Notes: generated by a model from the letters alone, not told the origin. 64,000 nt of DNA from Desulfolutivibrio sulfoxidireducens (GCF_013376475.1 NZ_CP045508.1:2516001-2580000), one strand, 5' to 3'. Counted from the stretch's first letter, positions 50,843-60,826 are shown. Made by a program: numbers and translations.

Positions 50843-51400
50843 CTATCCGAAAAAGACGAAGGGCGAATCGAAATCGCGCAGCCGTGGCAGGGCGGCGTCC
50901 TTTTCGGACAAAACCGGCCTCTCCACGGGCCAGGGCACGGCCAGGTCCGGATCGTTCCAGGCGATGCCGCCGTCATGTCCCGGGGAATAGAAGGCGTCGA
51001 CCTTGTACTGGAATTCGGCCACGTCGGTTAAGGTCACGTAGCCGTGGGCGAACCCGGCCGGAATCATGAGCCGCTTGAAATTGTCCTCGGAGAGTTCCAG
51101 GCCGTACCACCGGCCGTATGTGGGAGAGCCCTGGCGCAGATCGACCACGACGTCGAAGACCGCTCCCCGGGTGACCCACACCAGTTTGGCCTGGGCGGCC
51201 GGGGGGGTCTGGAAATGCAGTCCGCGCAGCACGCCCTTTTGATTTGACCGGGCATGGTTGTCCTGGACGAAGTCATAATCCATGCCGAGTTCGGCGAACA
51301 CCCGGCGGTTGTACGTCTCGACGAAAAATCCCCGGTGGTCGCCGAAGACCTTGGGTTCGACCACGAAAAGCCCGGGAAAATCAGTGGGAATACCCCGCAC
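50843..51400 (-). CDS. rfbC: dTDP-4-dehydrorhamnose 3,5-epimerase
   Basis: A 185-residue cupin enzyme of dTDP-L-rhamnose synthesis. Typical blocks are DHRGFFVETYN, FVQDNHARSNQKGVLRGLHF (with the catalytic His in RGLHFQ), KLVWVTRGAVFDVVVDLR, and PAGFAHGYVTLTDVAEFQYK with the active-site Tyr region. The start is a GTG at 51400, six bases after AAAGGAG. rfbA, rfbB and rfbD are not in the window. It lies between lipA and manC on the same strand. Confidence 0.95.
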   Translation of the reverse strand: MRGIPTDFPGLFVVEPKVFGDHRGFFVETYNRRVFAELGMDYDFVQDNHARSNQKGVLRGLHFQTPPAAQAKLVWVTRGAVFDVVVDLRQGSPTYGRWYGLELSEDNFKRLMIPAGFAHGYVTLTDVAEFQYKVDAFYSPGHDGGIAWNDPDLAVPWPVERPVLSEKDAALPRLRDFDSPFVFFG

Positions 51401-51487
51401 GCACGGCTCCTTTGCACTCGTTGGTGTTTCTTGCGGCCCGGCATCCCGCCGATCGGACGGGCCGGGCCCGGCCGCTTGTAACCGATT

Positions 51488-52423
51488 TCACGCCCCCTCA
51501 CAACCGCGCCCCGGCCCGACGACGGACCCTTCCCCCGTGGCCGCCTGCGTTTCGGCATGGTACGAACTGCGCACCAGCGGCCCGCAAAACATCCCGGCCA
51601 CGCCGCATTCCCGGCCATAGGCGGCCAGTTCCCCGAACTCGTCCGGATGGACGTAGCGCACCGGTTCCGGATGGCGGCGGGACGGCCGCAGGTATTGTCC
51701 CACGGTGATCATGGCGCATCCCGCCCCGGCCAGATCCGCGATGACCCGCCTGGCCTGCTCCGGGCTCTCCCCGAACCCGAGCATGAATCCGCTTTTGACC
51801 CGCACGCCCGGCCGCAAGGCGGCCCGGCGCAACAGTTCAAGGCTTCGGGCGTAGTCCGCCTGGGGGCGCACCCGGGGATAGAGGTGCGGCACGGTCTCCA
51901 CGTTGTGGTTGAGCACGTCCGGCCCGGCCGAAAGGACCACGGAAAGGGCCGCCGCGCGGCCCTGGAAATCGGGCACGAGCAGTTCCACCACGACCCCGGG
52001 CAGGGTCTGGCGAAGCCGCGCGGTCACGGCCGCGAAATGCCCGGCCCCGCCGTCGGCCAGGTCGTCGCGGGTGACCGAGGTGACCACGACGTGCCGCAGT
52101 CCGAGTTCCCGGGCGGCCTTGGCCACCCGATCCGGTTCGCCGGGGTCCGGAGGGCCGGGGATGCCCGTGGCGATGTTGCAAAAGACGCAGTTTCTGGTGC
52201 AGGCCTCGCCCAGCACCAGAAAGGTGGCCGTGCCCCTGGAATAACATTCGAAGATGTTGGGGCAACGGGCGTTTCTGCACACGGTGCACAGGTCATGGGC
52301 GGCCACCAGGGATGCGGTGCGGCCGAAGGCGGCCCCGCGCGGCAGGCCCACCCGAAGCCAGGGGGGGAGTCTTTTCCCCCGGGGAGAGGGGGTTTCTCCG
52401 GAAAGTTCCTCAGGTGCGGTCAC
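51488..52423 (-). CDS. lipA: Lipoyl synthase
   Basis: A radical SAM enzyme of 311 residues that inserts two sulfurs into octanoyl groups on carrier proteins such as GcvH. The auxiliary cluster motif C-x4-C-x5-C (Cys49, Cys54, Cys60, in CTVCRNARCPNIFEC) and the SAM cluster motif CTRNCVFC (Cys75, Cys79, Cys82) are intact, as is the C-terminal RSSY in VRSSYHAET. The start is a GTG at 52423 with AAGGA eight bases upstream, 14 bp inside the preceding gene. The frame stays open a further 171 codons through the low-complexity tail of that gene; these have no LipA homology. lipB is not seen. Confidence 0.95.
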   Translation of the reverse strand: MTAPEELSGETPSPRGKRLPPWLRVGLPRGAAFGRTASLVAAHDLCTVCRNARCPNIFECYSRGTATFLVLGEACTRNCVFCNIATGIPGPPDPGEPDRVAKAARELGLRHVVVTSVTRDDLADGGAGHFAAVTARLRQTLPGVVVELLVPDFQGRAAALSVVLSAGPDVLNHNVETVPHLYPRVRPQADYARSLELLRRAALRPGVRVKSGFMLGFGESPEQARRVIADLAGAGCAMITVGQYLRPSRRHPEPVRYVHPDEFGELAAYGRECGVAGMFCGPLVRSSYHAETQAATGEGSVVGPGRGCEGA

Positions 52424-54245
52424 GGTCCGTATCCTTGCGGCGGCGGGCGTCTCCGCCGGGTTTCCCCACGGCGCCCTTCCCGGCCTCTTTCCCGGCCGTC
52501 GGCGCTTGGGCGTCGGAAGCCGCCTTTTTGGGAGCGGCCTTCCCTCGGTCGCGCTTTGGGGCGGCTTTCTTTCGGTCGTTTTTTTTGGAGTCGATCTTTC
52601 CGGGACCGGCCTTTCTTGGGTCGGCCGTCCTTGGATCGATCTTCCCGGGGACGGCCTTTTTTGGGGAGGCCTTCCCTCGGTCGGCCATTGCGGAATCGGT
52701 CCTTCGTAAATCCCCCTTTCCAGGGGCGGCCCTTTTCGGGCCGGATCCTTTTTGCCCCCCTCCTTCGGACCTTTCGGCCTCGGGACGAGCCGGACCTTTG
52801 AGGCGGGAAGCGGCGGCCAAAGCAGTGTCCCGGGCCTGCCCGGCCCCGCCCTGCTCGGCGGCCAGAACGTAAAATACGGCCCCGGACTTCCTGTCCCGGA
52901 CAGGATTGACGGGTTTTCCGGTCCGGGCCAGATCACCGGGTACGAGCCCGCCCCGGCTCGGGGTCACGTACAGGCGAAGCCCCCCGGCGGCACAGGCGTA
53001 CCTGGCCCAGGCCCCCTCGAATCCCGGAACCGGGAAGGGATTGGACACCACCCGCCCCAGGGCCGGATCGGCGCGTCCGGGCTGGCCTCCGGCAAAAAGA
53101 AATGACAGGCTGACGTCCCTTTTGGGAAGCCCGGTCCGGCGGGAGAGGGTCTCGAGCCAGGCCGGCACGCCCACGGCGTCCACAGTGAAATGGCACCATG
53201 TGCCCGTTCCCCGGGCGGCCAGGGGACACGGCCCGGGATGGGGACAGGGGGCCAACAGGGGTAGGCCCGCTTCTTCCACGAGGCTTTCGCGCACCTTGGA
53301 CAAAAGCTTTCCCGAGGCCCGCACCCCGGGTTCGACCAGAAGCAGGCGGCCGCCCGGGGCCAGCCCCGCCGTCAGGGACTCGGCCATGCGGGCGGTTTTG
53401 TCGGACAGGGAACTGGAACGCCGGGCGGCCAGTTCGTTGAGCACGTTGGCGCACACGAGCAGATCGGCCCCGGCCCGGGGCAGACGGGGCAGTTCCTCGC
53501 GCACGGTCTCCACCCGCCAGGGGGTATTGTCCCCGGCCAGGGCCAAATAGAGCTCCCGGCCCAGGGCCAGGGCGGCCCGGGAGCGGTCCAGACAGACGAA
53601 GGTCAGGCGGCGCGAGCGCAGATGCGGCGCGGCGATCCACAACGCCTGGATGAATGTCAGCGGCCCGGCCCCGGCGTCGATCACGACCGCGCCGTCCGGA
53701 ATATCCAGGGCCAGCCCGCGCACCAGCCGCGTCAGGCGATACAGGTTCCAGGGCAGAAAATACCAGGCGTAGGCCGAAAGCATGCGCGGATCCGAGAGAT
53801 AGCCCGGCTTGGGGCCGGCCGCGCGTTCGTTGGTCAGGGCGGCGGACAGGCTTTGGATGGCCGAGGGCAGGTCGCGGGCGTGGGAGGCCCGCAGGGGGAG
53901 GACCTGCTTGAGCACCAGCTCGTATGCGACCAGAAGGGATGCGGCCTCGGGTCCTGGCGCGGGGAAAAGGCGACCTTCCCGGGTCCAGGCCAGGGGCGTC
54001 CCGGAAACGGGGATGCGGGCCGGCCCCCCCGGCTTCCCGGAAGACGCGGCCCCGGCCCGCCTGGCCGGTTTGGGGGAACCCTGCGGCCGGACCGGGGCGG
54101 CCCGGCCGTCGGCCGGCGCGGCCCCGGCCCGCTTGTCCGGCATGGGGGAACTTTTTTGCGTGCGGGCCGTTGCGCCGTCCGGGGAGCGACGGCCACTCTT
54201 CCCGACGCCGGACCTTTTTTTCTCACCGGACTGTCTAGGCGACAT
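52410..54245 (-). CDS. Rsm22-like class I methyltransferase with disordered ends
   Basis: A 611-residue protein. The core (about residues 90-440) is an Rsm22-type SAM methyltransferase: DGAVVIDAGAGPLTFIQALW (SAM loop), LLVCANVLNEL, GGRLLLVEPGVR, and a Cys/His cluster (LAPCPHPGPCPL, WCHF) typical of this ribosome-associated family. The first 85 residues are Ala/Pro/Lys-rich, and the last 170 are Lys/Pro/Ala/Asp-rich with imperfect repeats (for example PGKIDPR and PGKIDSK). Both ends look unstructured. It overlaps the ASKHA gene upstream and lipA downstream by about 11-14 bp, suggesting a three-gene operon. The target RNA is unknown. Confidence 0.82.
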   Translation of the reverse strand: MSPRQSGEKKRSGVGKSGRRSPDGATARTQKSSPMPDKRAGAAPADGRAAPVRPQGSPKPARRAGAASSGKPGGPARIPVSGTPLAWTREGRLFPAPGPEAASLLVAYELVLKQVLPLRASHARDLPSAIQSLSAALTNERAAGPKPGYLSDPRMLSAYAWYFLPWNLYRLTRLVRGLALDIPDGAVVIDAGAGPLTFIQALWIAAPHLRSRRLTFVCLDRSRAALALGRELYLALAGDNTPWRVETVREELPRLPRAGADLLVCANVLNELAARRSSSLSDKTARMAESLTAGLAPGGRLLLVEPGVRASGKLLSKVRESLVEEAGLPLLAPCPHPGPCPLAARGTGTWCHFTVDAVGVPAWLETLSRRTGLPKRDVSLSFLFAGGQPGRADPALGRVVSNPFPVPGFEGAWARYACAAGGLRLYVTPSRGGLVPGDLARTGKPVNPVRDRKSGAVFYVLAAEQGGAGQARDTALAAASRLKGPARPEAERSEGGGQKGSGPKRAAPGKGDLRRTDSAMADRGKASPKKAVPGKIDPRTADPRKAGPGKIDSKKNDRKKAAPKRDRGKAAPKKAASDAQAPTAGKEAGKGAVGKPGGDARRRKDTDRDRT

Positions 54246-55818
54246 AACGAAACACCATCCTTTTGACGAACGCCTCCGCGAACCCTTCCGTCCCCAGGGA
54301 CGTCGCCAGATCGATCACCGTGGTCCGTCCGGCCGCCCCGAGGATATCCCGGCGCGCCACCGCGTCGGGGACGAGCAGGCACACGCCGTCAAGGGAGGTG
54401 TTGCCCGCGCACCGGCACCGGAGCGCGCCCGCCGAGGGCAACACGCCGAGGGCCTCCAGGTCCGCCGGGTTCACGTGGCTGCCGAAGGCCCCGGCCAGAT
54501 GGATGGCCGAAAGCGCCCCCGGGCCGATCCCGGCGGCCCGGAAAAGCCCGGAAAAGGCCAGGTTGCAGGCGGCCTTGACTTTTAAAATCTCCTCCACGTC
54601 GGAGGCCCAAAGGGACAATCCGCCCACATCCAGGCGCGGTTCCCCGGCATCGTCGCCAAGTCCGGCCATGATCCGACGGCCAAGTGGGGACACCTCCCCG
54701 GAGTCCGCGAACCGGCCGTCCTCGTGCAGGACTCCGGCGGCGCGAAGCCTGGCCAGAAGCGACAGGTAGCCCGTGCCGCCGATGGCCGACGCCTCGCCCC
54801 GGCCCTCGAAGGTCACGGGGGACAGGCCGTCCGGCAAGAGGTCGAAGGCCACAGCCGTTCCCGGTCCGGCCAGCCGGCCCATGCGCGGCCCCACGCCCTC
54901 CAGGGCCGGCCCCATGGGCACGCTGGCGGCCAGAAAACGTCCGTCCGGCAGGCCGAGCACAAACTCGCCGTTGGTGCCGAGGTCCACGAGCAAAAAGGGT
55001 GGCGCGGCGCCGCCGCGAGCAACGGCGTACAAGCCGGCCGAGGCGTCCGCGCCCACGAACGGGCCGAAAAGAGGCGGAACGTACGCCCGGGGCAGGTCCG
55101 GGGCAAGCTCCATTTCCCGGCCCCCGGCGAAGTCCAGCCGGTAGGGGGCCGCGGCCAGGCCCGAAAAATCAAGGCCCAGAAGCAGGGAGATCATGGCCGG
55201 ATTCCCGGCCACGCCCAGTTTCGCCACGGGTCCGGGCAGGTTGCGGATCACCCGGCGCAAAAAGTCCAGGATCAGGCCGCGCAGGTAGTCCGCCCCACCG
55301 CCTCGGGCGGCGAAGGCCAGCCGGGACATGACCTCGCTGCCCGCCCCGAGTTGGGGATTAAGCGCCTGTCCCTCGATGACCCGGCCCTCGCCGGACGCGG
55401 GAAAGGCCCGGAAGGCCAACCCCGTGGTCCCCAGGTCCAGGCCCAAAAAATATCCGGACGGGGTCGGCATTTCCCGGGAAGGAGCCCGCCGCGCCCCGCG
55501 TCCCGACGCGTCCGCACCCGCCACCTCCGGGGGGACCTCGATCACGGCCCCGGATGCGTCCGTGGCCGCATGGGCGCAGGAAAGCCGCCATCCGGCCGCC
55601 AGTTCGGCTGGGGAAAGCCGCCGCGAGTCCTTAGGAACCGGCGGCGGCGCGAGGGACGCGAAGCGCACCCGGCACGCGCCGCACCGTCCGATCCCGGAGC
55701 ACAGGGGCCGCCCGGTGAAGCATCCGGCCCTGAAAAGGGCCTGGGCCAGGGTGTCTCCGGGCAGGACCGGCACGGCGCTACGGTTTTCGCCGTCTTGCAG
55801 GTACACGGTGTCGTCCAT
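54235..55818 (-). CDS. RACo-like ASKHA protein with N-terminal 2Fe-2S ferredoxin (DUF4445)
   Basis: A 527-residue protein. An N-terminal plant-type [2Fe-2S] domain (RPLCSGIGRCGACRVRF and WRLSCAHAA) is followed by an actin/Hsp70-type ATPase fold (GYFLGLDLGTTGLAFRAF, LLVDLGTNGEFVLG, AGNPAMISLLLG, HLAGAFGSHVNPADLEALGV). This is the architecture of reductive activators of corrinoid proteins (RACo/RamA type). No corrinoid methyltransferase is nearby, so the target is unclear. The ATG at 55818 is used; a GTG at 55875 is possible. It heads an operon with the Rsm22-like gene and lipA. Confidence 0.85.
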   Translation of the reverse strand: MDDTVYLQDGENRSAVPVLPGDTLAQALFRAGCFTGRPLCSGIGRCGACRVRFASLAPPPVPKDSRRLSPAELAAGWRLSCAHAATDASGAVIEVPPEVAGADASGRGARRAPSREMPTPSGYFLGLDLGTTGLAFRAFPASGEGRVIEGQALNPQLGAGSEVMSRLAFAARGGGADYLRGLILDFLRRVIRNLPGPVAKLGVAGNPAMISLLLGLDFSGLAAAPYRLDFAGGREMELAPDLPRAYVPPLFGPFVGADASAGLYAVARGGAAPPFLLVDLGTNGEFVLGLPDGRFLAASVPMGPALEGVGPRMGRLAGPGTAVAFDLLPDGLSPVTFEGRGEASAIGGTGYLSLLARLRAAGVLHEDGRFADSGEVSPLGRRIMAGLGDDAGEPRLDVGGLSLWASDVEEILKVKAACNLAFSGLFRAAGIGPGALSAIHLAGAFGSHVNPADLEALGVLPSAGALRCRCAGNTSLDGVCLLVPDAVARRDILGAAGRTTVIDLATSLGTEGFAEAFVKRMVFRYVA

Positions 55819-55875
55819 TTCCCGGAATCTACCGTTTTTCCGGGCCGAGGCAAAGCCGCGCGCCAGGAACCGCAC

Positions 55876-56269
55876 GGTCCGGGAAGTCCGGAATCGGGCC
55901 GATCCTTTTGCAACCCATGGGGATAAAGGGCTTTTCCGGACCGCGCACCGATATCACGACAGGGATACCTTTGTAAAAAAGTCGTACGCCCCGCAAAAAA
56001 AATTCAAATTCCAACACATTGAAATAACACACTATGCAACATAACCCAGCCTGTCCCCTCATTTTTTGGGGTTGACAGGAGAAGCAAGGCCTTTTAGGAC
56101 GCTTGAAACCTTTTGAAGGTTCCGCGATGGTGGCGGGAAATGCTCCCGCCTCTCCGTCCACAGCAAACACGGCGCTTTTGCGCGAGGCATTCCCGGTAGG
56201 GCGCGACCACCGGAAGATACACGAGATAGGCCGAATGAAACGAGAACTCCCCAACCAGGAGACGCGAAA
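55876..56269. other. Divergent intergenic region with AT-rich block and two hairpins
   Basis: No gene is seen. 55970-56050 is an AT-rich block between the divergent ASKHA and NlpC genes. TTGACA is at 56072-56077, with a weak TAGGAC 17 bp later. Downstream lie two small stems: AACCTT/AAGGTT (56107-56121) and GGCGGGA/TCCCGCC (56132-56150). They would sit in the leader of the NlpC/P60 gene. No known riboswitch motif was recognised. Confidence 0.5.
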
Positions 56270-56959
56270 TTGACCGACGCTCGTCAAGGCCGGATGAAAA
56301 TCCGAAAACGGCTGCCATACATTCTGTGCATCGCCGTAGTGTCAGTGATCATGGCCGGGTGCAAATCCAATCAGACCTCCTTTCGCTATCCCGATCATAT
56401 CGAGCAATATCAAGGCTTCAACGCCAAAAACGACTTTCTCACCGCAACCCCGCTCAGCCGCCTGGCCTCACTGAACGAAATGGGCATCCAGGTGGCCGGT
56501 TCCTCCCAAGACGACGTCTTAAGCAAAAACCTCTTTGAAAAGGCCTCCACGTCCTGTCCCGCGCCGCGCCTGGCCTCGGGCAAGTCCGGCGGTTCCTCGG
56601 ATGTCCTTTTGCGCGGCGCGTTCGCCCTGCTCGGCACCCGCTATCGTTCCGGCGGCGACACCCCCTCCTCGGGTTTCGACTGCTCCGGCTTCACCACCTG
56701 GGTCTTCAACAAATACGGCATCAATCTCCCCCGCTCCTCCCGCGAACAATTCCAGATCGGCCGTCAGGTGGCCAAAACCCAGCTCAAAAAAGGCGATCTG
56801 GTCTTTTTCGGCTCCAGACGCGGCATCAATCATGTCGGCATCTACCTCGAAAACGGAAAATTCATCCACAGCGCCAGCAACGGCAAGACCGTGCAGGTCA
56901 GCAGCCTGGATGAGGACTATTGGCGGCAGCGGTATGCCGGAGGCCGCAGGGTTTTCTAA
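56270..56959 (+). CDS. NlpC/P60 family peptidoglycan hydrolase lipoprotein
   Basis: A 229-residue lipoprotein (lipobox MAGC within VVSVIMAGCKSN). The C-terminal NlpC/P60 domain cleaves stem peptides of peptidoglycan. The catalytic Cys is in SGFDCSGFTTWVF, the His in INHVGIYLENGKFIHSAS, and LPRSSREQFQIGR and LKKGDLVFFG are also conserved. The start is probably a TTG at 56270 because AGGAGA lies seven bases before it; an ATG at 56294 with AAGG is the alternative and would still leave the signal peptide. It is followed by the L,D-transpeptidase gene on the same strand. Confidence 0.9.
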   Translation: MTDARQGRMKIRKRLPYILCIAVVSVIMAGCKSNQTSFRYPDHIEQYQGFNAKNDFLTATPLSRLASLNEMGIQVAGSSQDDVLSKNLFEKASTSCPAPRLASGKSGGSSDVLLRGAFALLGTRYRSGGDTPSSGFDCSGFTTWVFNKYGINLPRSSREQFQIGRQVAKTQLKKGDLVFFGSRRGINHVGIYLENGKFIHSASNGKTVQVSSLDEDYWRQRYAGGRRVF

Positions 56960-57080
56960 CGATCACCCACGACGCATGGCTCAAGGCGGCGCGTCCGAGA
57001 ATTCCGGATGGCGTCGCCTTTGTGTTTCAGGCTGCTCTCGCCGATGCGCAGGTCCAGGTCACCCGATCCCTTTGCCCACC

Positions 57081-58118
57081 ATGCCCGATATCGCGCCCGC
57101 CACATTCCCCCCGCCCCGCCGGATACGCCGCGTGAGGGTCACACGCCGTACCGCGTCCGCCTCGTCCGGCCGTCTTGCCTTGTGCACCCTGATCTGCCTG
57201 GCAAGCCTTTTTTCCTCGACCGGCTGCCAGGCATCCACCACCGCCGCCATGGGGGACATGGCTTCCCCCCCGCCCGCTCCGGACGCGATTCGGACCGTGG
57301 CCAACGGTGACGGGCGCGCCAAGGCCCCGGAACTGGACGCCGTGCGCCGGGAACTGCGGCAAGACGTGACCGAAAGGACCAGACAACGCCTGGAAAACCT
57401 GAAAAAACGCAAGATGCTGTCCCCGGCCGCCGCCGACCTCAAACTCTCCCGGCTGGCCGCGGCCGAGGAGCGAACCTATCTCGAACGCGTCAGCCTGGAC
57501 GCCCAAACGCGGCTTACCCCCGTGCTCGGGCAACATCCGCCGTCCCAGTATTTCGTCTATGTGGATCGCAATCCGGCGCGCCAACTGATCTTCGTGGGCT
57601 ATTTCGACGCCGATTCCGGAAAGGTGGAGCTTTTGGGCGCGGACCTGGTGTCCACGGGGCTTTTGCGGCGCGGCCAGGACTCATTTCTGACTCCGACCGG
57701 GGTCTTCGAGCACCTGCCGGACAACTTCGGCTACCGGGCCCAGGGCACCAAGAACGAACGCGGCTGGCGGGGACTAGGCGGCAAGGGCAGCCGGGTGTGG
57801 GATTTCGGTTTCCAGCAGGGCCCCCGGGAATTCCGCCGGGGGGTGTATGAAAGCCAGATGCGCCTGCTTCTGCACGCCACGGACCCGGACCAGGGCGAGC
57901 CCAGGCTTGGCGGCATGGATTCCAAGGGATGCGTCCGGGTGTCCGCGAACATGAACCGCTTCCTGGATCGCCGCTCCATCCTGGACCGGCACTACGAACG
58001 GCTGGCCGCGGAGAATCCGGACATGTGGCTTCTGGCCCCGGACCGCATCCCGGTCAGCGCCCCGGGCAGCTTCATGGTGGTGGGGGACACGGCCGCCGCC
58101 GGCAACGCGTCCCGCTGA
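57081..58118 (+). CDS. L,D-transpeptidase (YkuD-like) lipoprotein
   Basis: A 345-residue protein with a late signal ([18 protein letters not shown], probable lipobox). A Glu/Arg-rich helical stretch is followed by a YkuD-type domain. [12 protein letters not shown] and [20 protein letters not shown] give the catalytic His and Cys (the S-x-GC-x-R motif). Such enzymes make 3-3 crosslinks in peptidoglycan or attach proteins to it. No good ribosome site precedes the ATG at 57081; a GTG at about 57132 is possible. Its last 127 bp overlap the end of the convergent chemoreceptor gene. The neighbouring NlpC gene suggests joint cell-wall work. Confidence 0.85.
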   Translation: MPDIAPATFPPPRRIRRVRVTRRTASASSGRLALCTLICLASLFSSTGCQASTTAAMGDMASPPPAPDAIRTVANGDGRAKAPELDAVRRELRQDVTERTRQRLENLKKRKMLSPAAADLKLSRLAAAEERTYLERVSLDAQTRLTPVLGQHPPSQYFVYVDRNPARQLIFVGYFDADSGKVELLGADLVSTGLLRRGQDSFLTPTGVFEHLPDNFGYRAQGTKNERGWRGLGGKGSRVWDFGFQQGPREFRRGVYESQMRLLLHATDPDQGEPRLGGMDSKGCVRVSANMNRFLDRRSILDRHYERLAAENPDMWLLAPDRIPVSAPGSFMVVGDTAAAGNASR

Positions 58119-60634
58119 GACACCGCCGAGCGCCCGTTCCCGTTCCCATTCCCCGTTGCGGATGGGCGCGGGGTGAACGTCGCGATCCGGCCCCCCCCTC
58201 CCTCGCGGCGCATCTCCCGGATGAGTTCCTCCAGTTCCCCGGCCCCTCCGCCCAGGCAGGCCACGGCCTCGGCCGCCCCGACCATGCCTTCGGAGGTCCG
58301 CCGGGCCACCTCGCCCACCTCGGACACGGCGCGCAGGATGTCCTCGTGAACCACGGCCTGCCGGGCCACGGCGGAGGCGATACCCCGCACCCTTATGGCG
58401 GCTTGGCTTGAGGCCTCGACGATCCCGGAAAACACCTCGCCCGTCCGGCTCACCAGCTCCCCGGCTTCATCCACCGCGTCCGCGGCCTGAGCGGCCCCGG
58501 ACACGTTGCACGCGGCCGAATCCTGGATGGCCCGCACGCTTGCGCCCACCTCCCGGGTGGCGGCCATGGTCTTCTCGGCCAGTTTGCGGACCTCGTCGGC
58601 CACCACGGCGAATCCCCGGCCGGCCTCCCCGGCCCGGGCGGCCTCGATGGCGGCATTGAGGGCCAGCAGGTTGGTCTGGTCGGCGATATCCGAGATGACC
58701 GCCACCACATGCCCGATATCTCCGGCCTTCTCCCCCAGTTCGCCCATGTTTTCGCGAAGCTCGGCCGTCAAGGCGGTGATGCGGGCCATGGCCTCCATGG
58801 AACGTTTCATGGCCTCGGCCCCGCTTTGGGCCGTGTGTGTGGATTCTTCCGCCTTCGACGCGGCCTCGGTGGCCTGTCCGGCGGCGGCATCAAGGGTGGC
58901 GTGGGCCGATTCGGCCGCGTCCGAGATGTCCCGGATGCGCGAGGTCTGCAGCGTGGCCCCCTCGGCCGCCGCCCGCACGAGGCCGGCGAGGTCCCGGGCT
59001 CCCGTGGACACCCCCGTGGCGATGCGGTCCGCGCGCGCGGCCATGGCCGCGACCAGCTCGTTTTGAACGCGCACCCGTTCGGCCTGGGCGGTGATGTCGG
59101 TCAGGTCGGTGAAAAGAACGAAAAGCCCGATGCGGTTGTCGTCGAGGTCATAAAGGGGCGCGGCATCGAGCCGGACATGGAACTCCCGGCCCTCACGGCC
59201 GTTCCCCGCCGTTTCCAGGCCGCACACCGCCGAGGCCTCCTCCCGGCAGGCCAGGCATCCCGCGGCCATGGCCCCGCCGTCGCCAAGCCCGCGCAAGAAT
59301 TCCTCCAGGTCCCGACCGTGATGGTCCCCAGGCTCCCCGGATTCCTGGAAGAGGTCCAGCAGGGGCCTGTTGACGAAGGTCAGCCGTTTTTTGGAATTGG
59401 CCACCAGGCAGGGCACGGTCATGGCCTTGAGCACGCTTTCGGCGAACCCCAGCTTGACCTTGAGTTCCCCGGTCATCTCCAAAAGGCCGCCCCGGATCTC
59501 GGCCATCTCGGCCCTGAAGCGTCCGGGCAGCCTCGCGGCCAGGTCCCCGCCGGCGGTCTGGCGCAAAAAGCCCCGGATGGCGGCAAAGGGATGCACGAGC
59601 TCCCGGCGCAAAAAAAGCATGGTGGTCGCCAACACCGCCACGATGGTCAAAAGCCCAAGCCCCAGGGCGGCCAGGCTCAGTTCCCCCGCGGCGGCCAACG
59701 CCTCTTCCTCGTCGGTCTCGGCCAAAAGGGCCCAGGTCACGCCCCCCATGGACACCGGGGCGAACCCGGACAGCACGCGCACCCCGCGAAAATCCTCGGC
59801 CAGGGCCGCGCCGCTCTCTCCGGCCAGGGCCTTTTTCGCGGCCGGGGTTTCCACCTTGCCGGCAAGGGGGGCGGCGAACGAGGCCTTCAGGGAATGGGTC
59901 TGGCCGGCCCGAAAGGAATCCGAGCGCATCAGTCCGTCCCCGCCCACCAGGAAACTCTCCCCGGTCTCTCCCATGCCTGTGCGCAGTTCCATGATTGTGG
60001 CCAGTTGCGCCCGGGGCACGCGCAAAACGGCCACGGCCTCCACCTTGCCCACATGGTCGTGAATGGGCGTGGCCACAAACGCGGCCGGCTCCCCGCCAAG
60101 GGGCGGATAGGGCGCGAAATCGGCGAACACCGTCTCCCCGGCCAAGGCCTTTTTCCAGGCCTCGGCCAGGTTGGAGTCGCGAAGGGGTCCGTCCTTGACG
60201 TCCTCGCCGACCTCGGCCCCGCCGCCCACGGCGAATAGCACCCGGCCGTAGTCGTCGACCACCAGGGCGTCCTCGTAGCCCAGGACCTCCACAAAGGGCC
60301 TAAACGCGCCAATGACGAAATCCCTGGTATCCAGATACGCCGGGTCGGCGACATTGGCCCGCTCCCCCTTCGGAACGCCCATGAACGCGTCCCGGCCCAT
60401 GGCCACGGCGTGGTAGACCTCCTTGACCCCGGCGTAGATCCGCACGTCGGCCAGCCATTTCCCGGCCATGGCCTCCACAGCGGCCTTCTTGGCGTCGCGC
60501 ACCGCCTCCACCCGGCCCAGGGCCAGGGCCGAGAGGCTGTCGGCGGCAAGGCGCACGCTGAAAAGACCCATGAGCGTCACGGGCACGATGCCGATCAGCA
60601 GACAAAAGGCGATCATCTTGGTTTTTAACGACAT
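57992..60634 (-). CDS. Methyl-accepting chemotaxis protein with PAS domain
   Basis: An 880-residue chemoreceptor. TM1 (about 7-29) and TM2 (about 315-337, [19 protein letters not shown]) flank a Cache-type periplasmic sensor. After TM2 come HAMP-like and PAS regions; the PAS region ([20 protein letters not shown]) contains a cysteine-rich loop ([15 protein letters not shown]) that could bind heme or iron. The signalling hairpin ([20 protein letters not shown] followed by [20 protein letters not shown]) is fully conserved. There is no C-terminal pentapeptide for CheR/CheB. The last 42 codons are antisense to the L,D-transpeptidase gene. The ligand is unknown. Confidence 0.92.
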   Translation of the reverse strand: MSLKTKMIAFCLLIGIVPVTLMGLFSVRLAADSLSALALGRVEAVRDAKKAAVEAMAGKWLADVRIYAGVKEVYHAVAMGRDAFMGVPKGERANVADPAYLDTRDFVIGAFRPFVEVLGYEDALVVDDYGRVLFAVGGGAEVGEDVKDGPLRDSNLAEAWKKALAGETVFADFAPYPPLGGEPAAFVATPIHDHVGKVEAVAVLRVPRAQLATIMELRTGMGETGESFLVGGDGLMRSDSFRAGQTHSLKASFAAPLAGKVETPAAKKALAGESGAALAEDFRGVRVLSGFAPVSMGGVTWALLAETDEEEALAAAGELSLAALGLGLLTIVAVLATTMLFLRRELVHPFAAIRGFLRQTAGGDLAARLPGRFRAEMAEIRGGLLEMTGELKVKLGFAESVLKAMTVPCLVANSKKRLTFVNRPLLDLFQESGEPGDHHGRDLEEFLRGLGDGGAMAAGCLACREEASAVCGLETAGNGREGREFHVRLDAAPLYDLDDNRIGLFVLFTDLTDITAQAERVRVQNELVAAMAARADRIATGVSTGARDLAGLVRAAAEGATLQTSRIRDISDAAESAHATLDAAAGQATEAASKAEESTHTAQSGAEAMKRSMEAMARITALTAELRENMGELGEKAGDIGHVVAVISDIADQTNLLALNAAIEAARAGEAGRGFAVVADEVRKLAEKTMAATREVGASVRAIQDSAACNVSGAAQAADAVDEAGELVSRTGEVFSGIVEASSQAAIRVRGIASAVARQAVVHEDILRAVSEVGEVARRTSEGMVGAAEAVACLGGGAGELEELIREMRREGGGGRIATFTPRPSATGNGNGNGRSAVSQRDALPAAAVSPTTMKLPGALTGMRSGARSHMSGFSAASRS

Positions 60635-60778
60635 GAGGTACTCCCTTGCGGCAAAAGACGAGACGCGACCACAGCGGGCGTCCAGGCGAATGCCCGCCTC
60701 TACCAGCCGATGGGAAGGCCTTTCGTGAAGCTTGGGTGTCGTTTGCGCGACGCGACAACGGTGGGGGAGAAGGTGCCC

Positions 60779-60811
60779 GCCGGCCCCTGGGGACTGATCC
60801 CCGGGGCCGGC
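60779..60811 (-). terminator. Strong GC hairpin behind the PfkB kinase gene
   Basis: GCCGGCCCC and GGGGCCGGC (9 bp) continue into GGGGA/TCCCC around a four-base loop, with one bulged T. It lies 16 bp behind the kinase stop. There is no U-tract, so it may slow or protect RNA rather than terminate alone. Confidence 0.5.
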
Positions 60812-60826
60812 CGCGGAGAAAGAGGC

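Noticed and set aside
52423-52936. N-terminal extension of LipA by 171 residues
   Set aside because: No lipoyl synthase homology, Arg/Pro-rich low complexity, and a GTG with a good ribosome site exists at 52423.
56072-56260. Known riboswitch in the leader of the NlpC/P60 gene
   Set aside because: Two short stems are present, but none of the conserved loops of c-di-GMP, cobalamin, TPP or SAM riboswitches could be matched.
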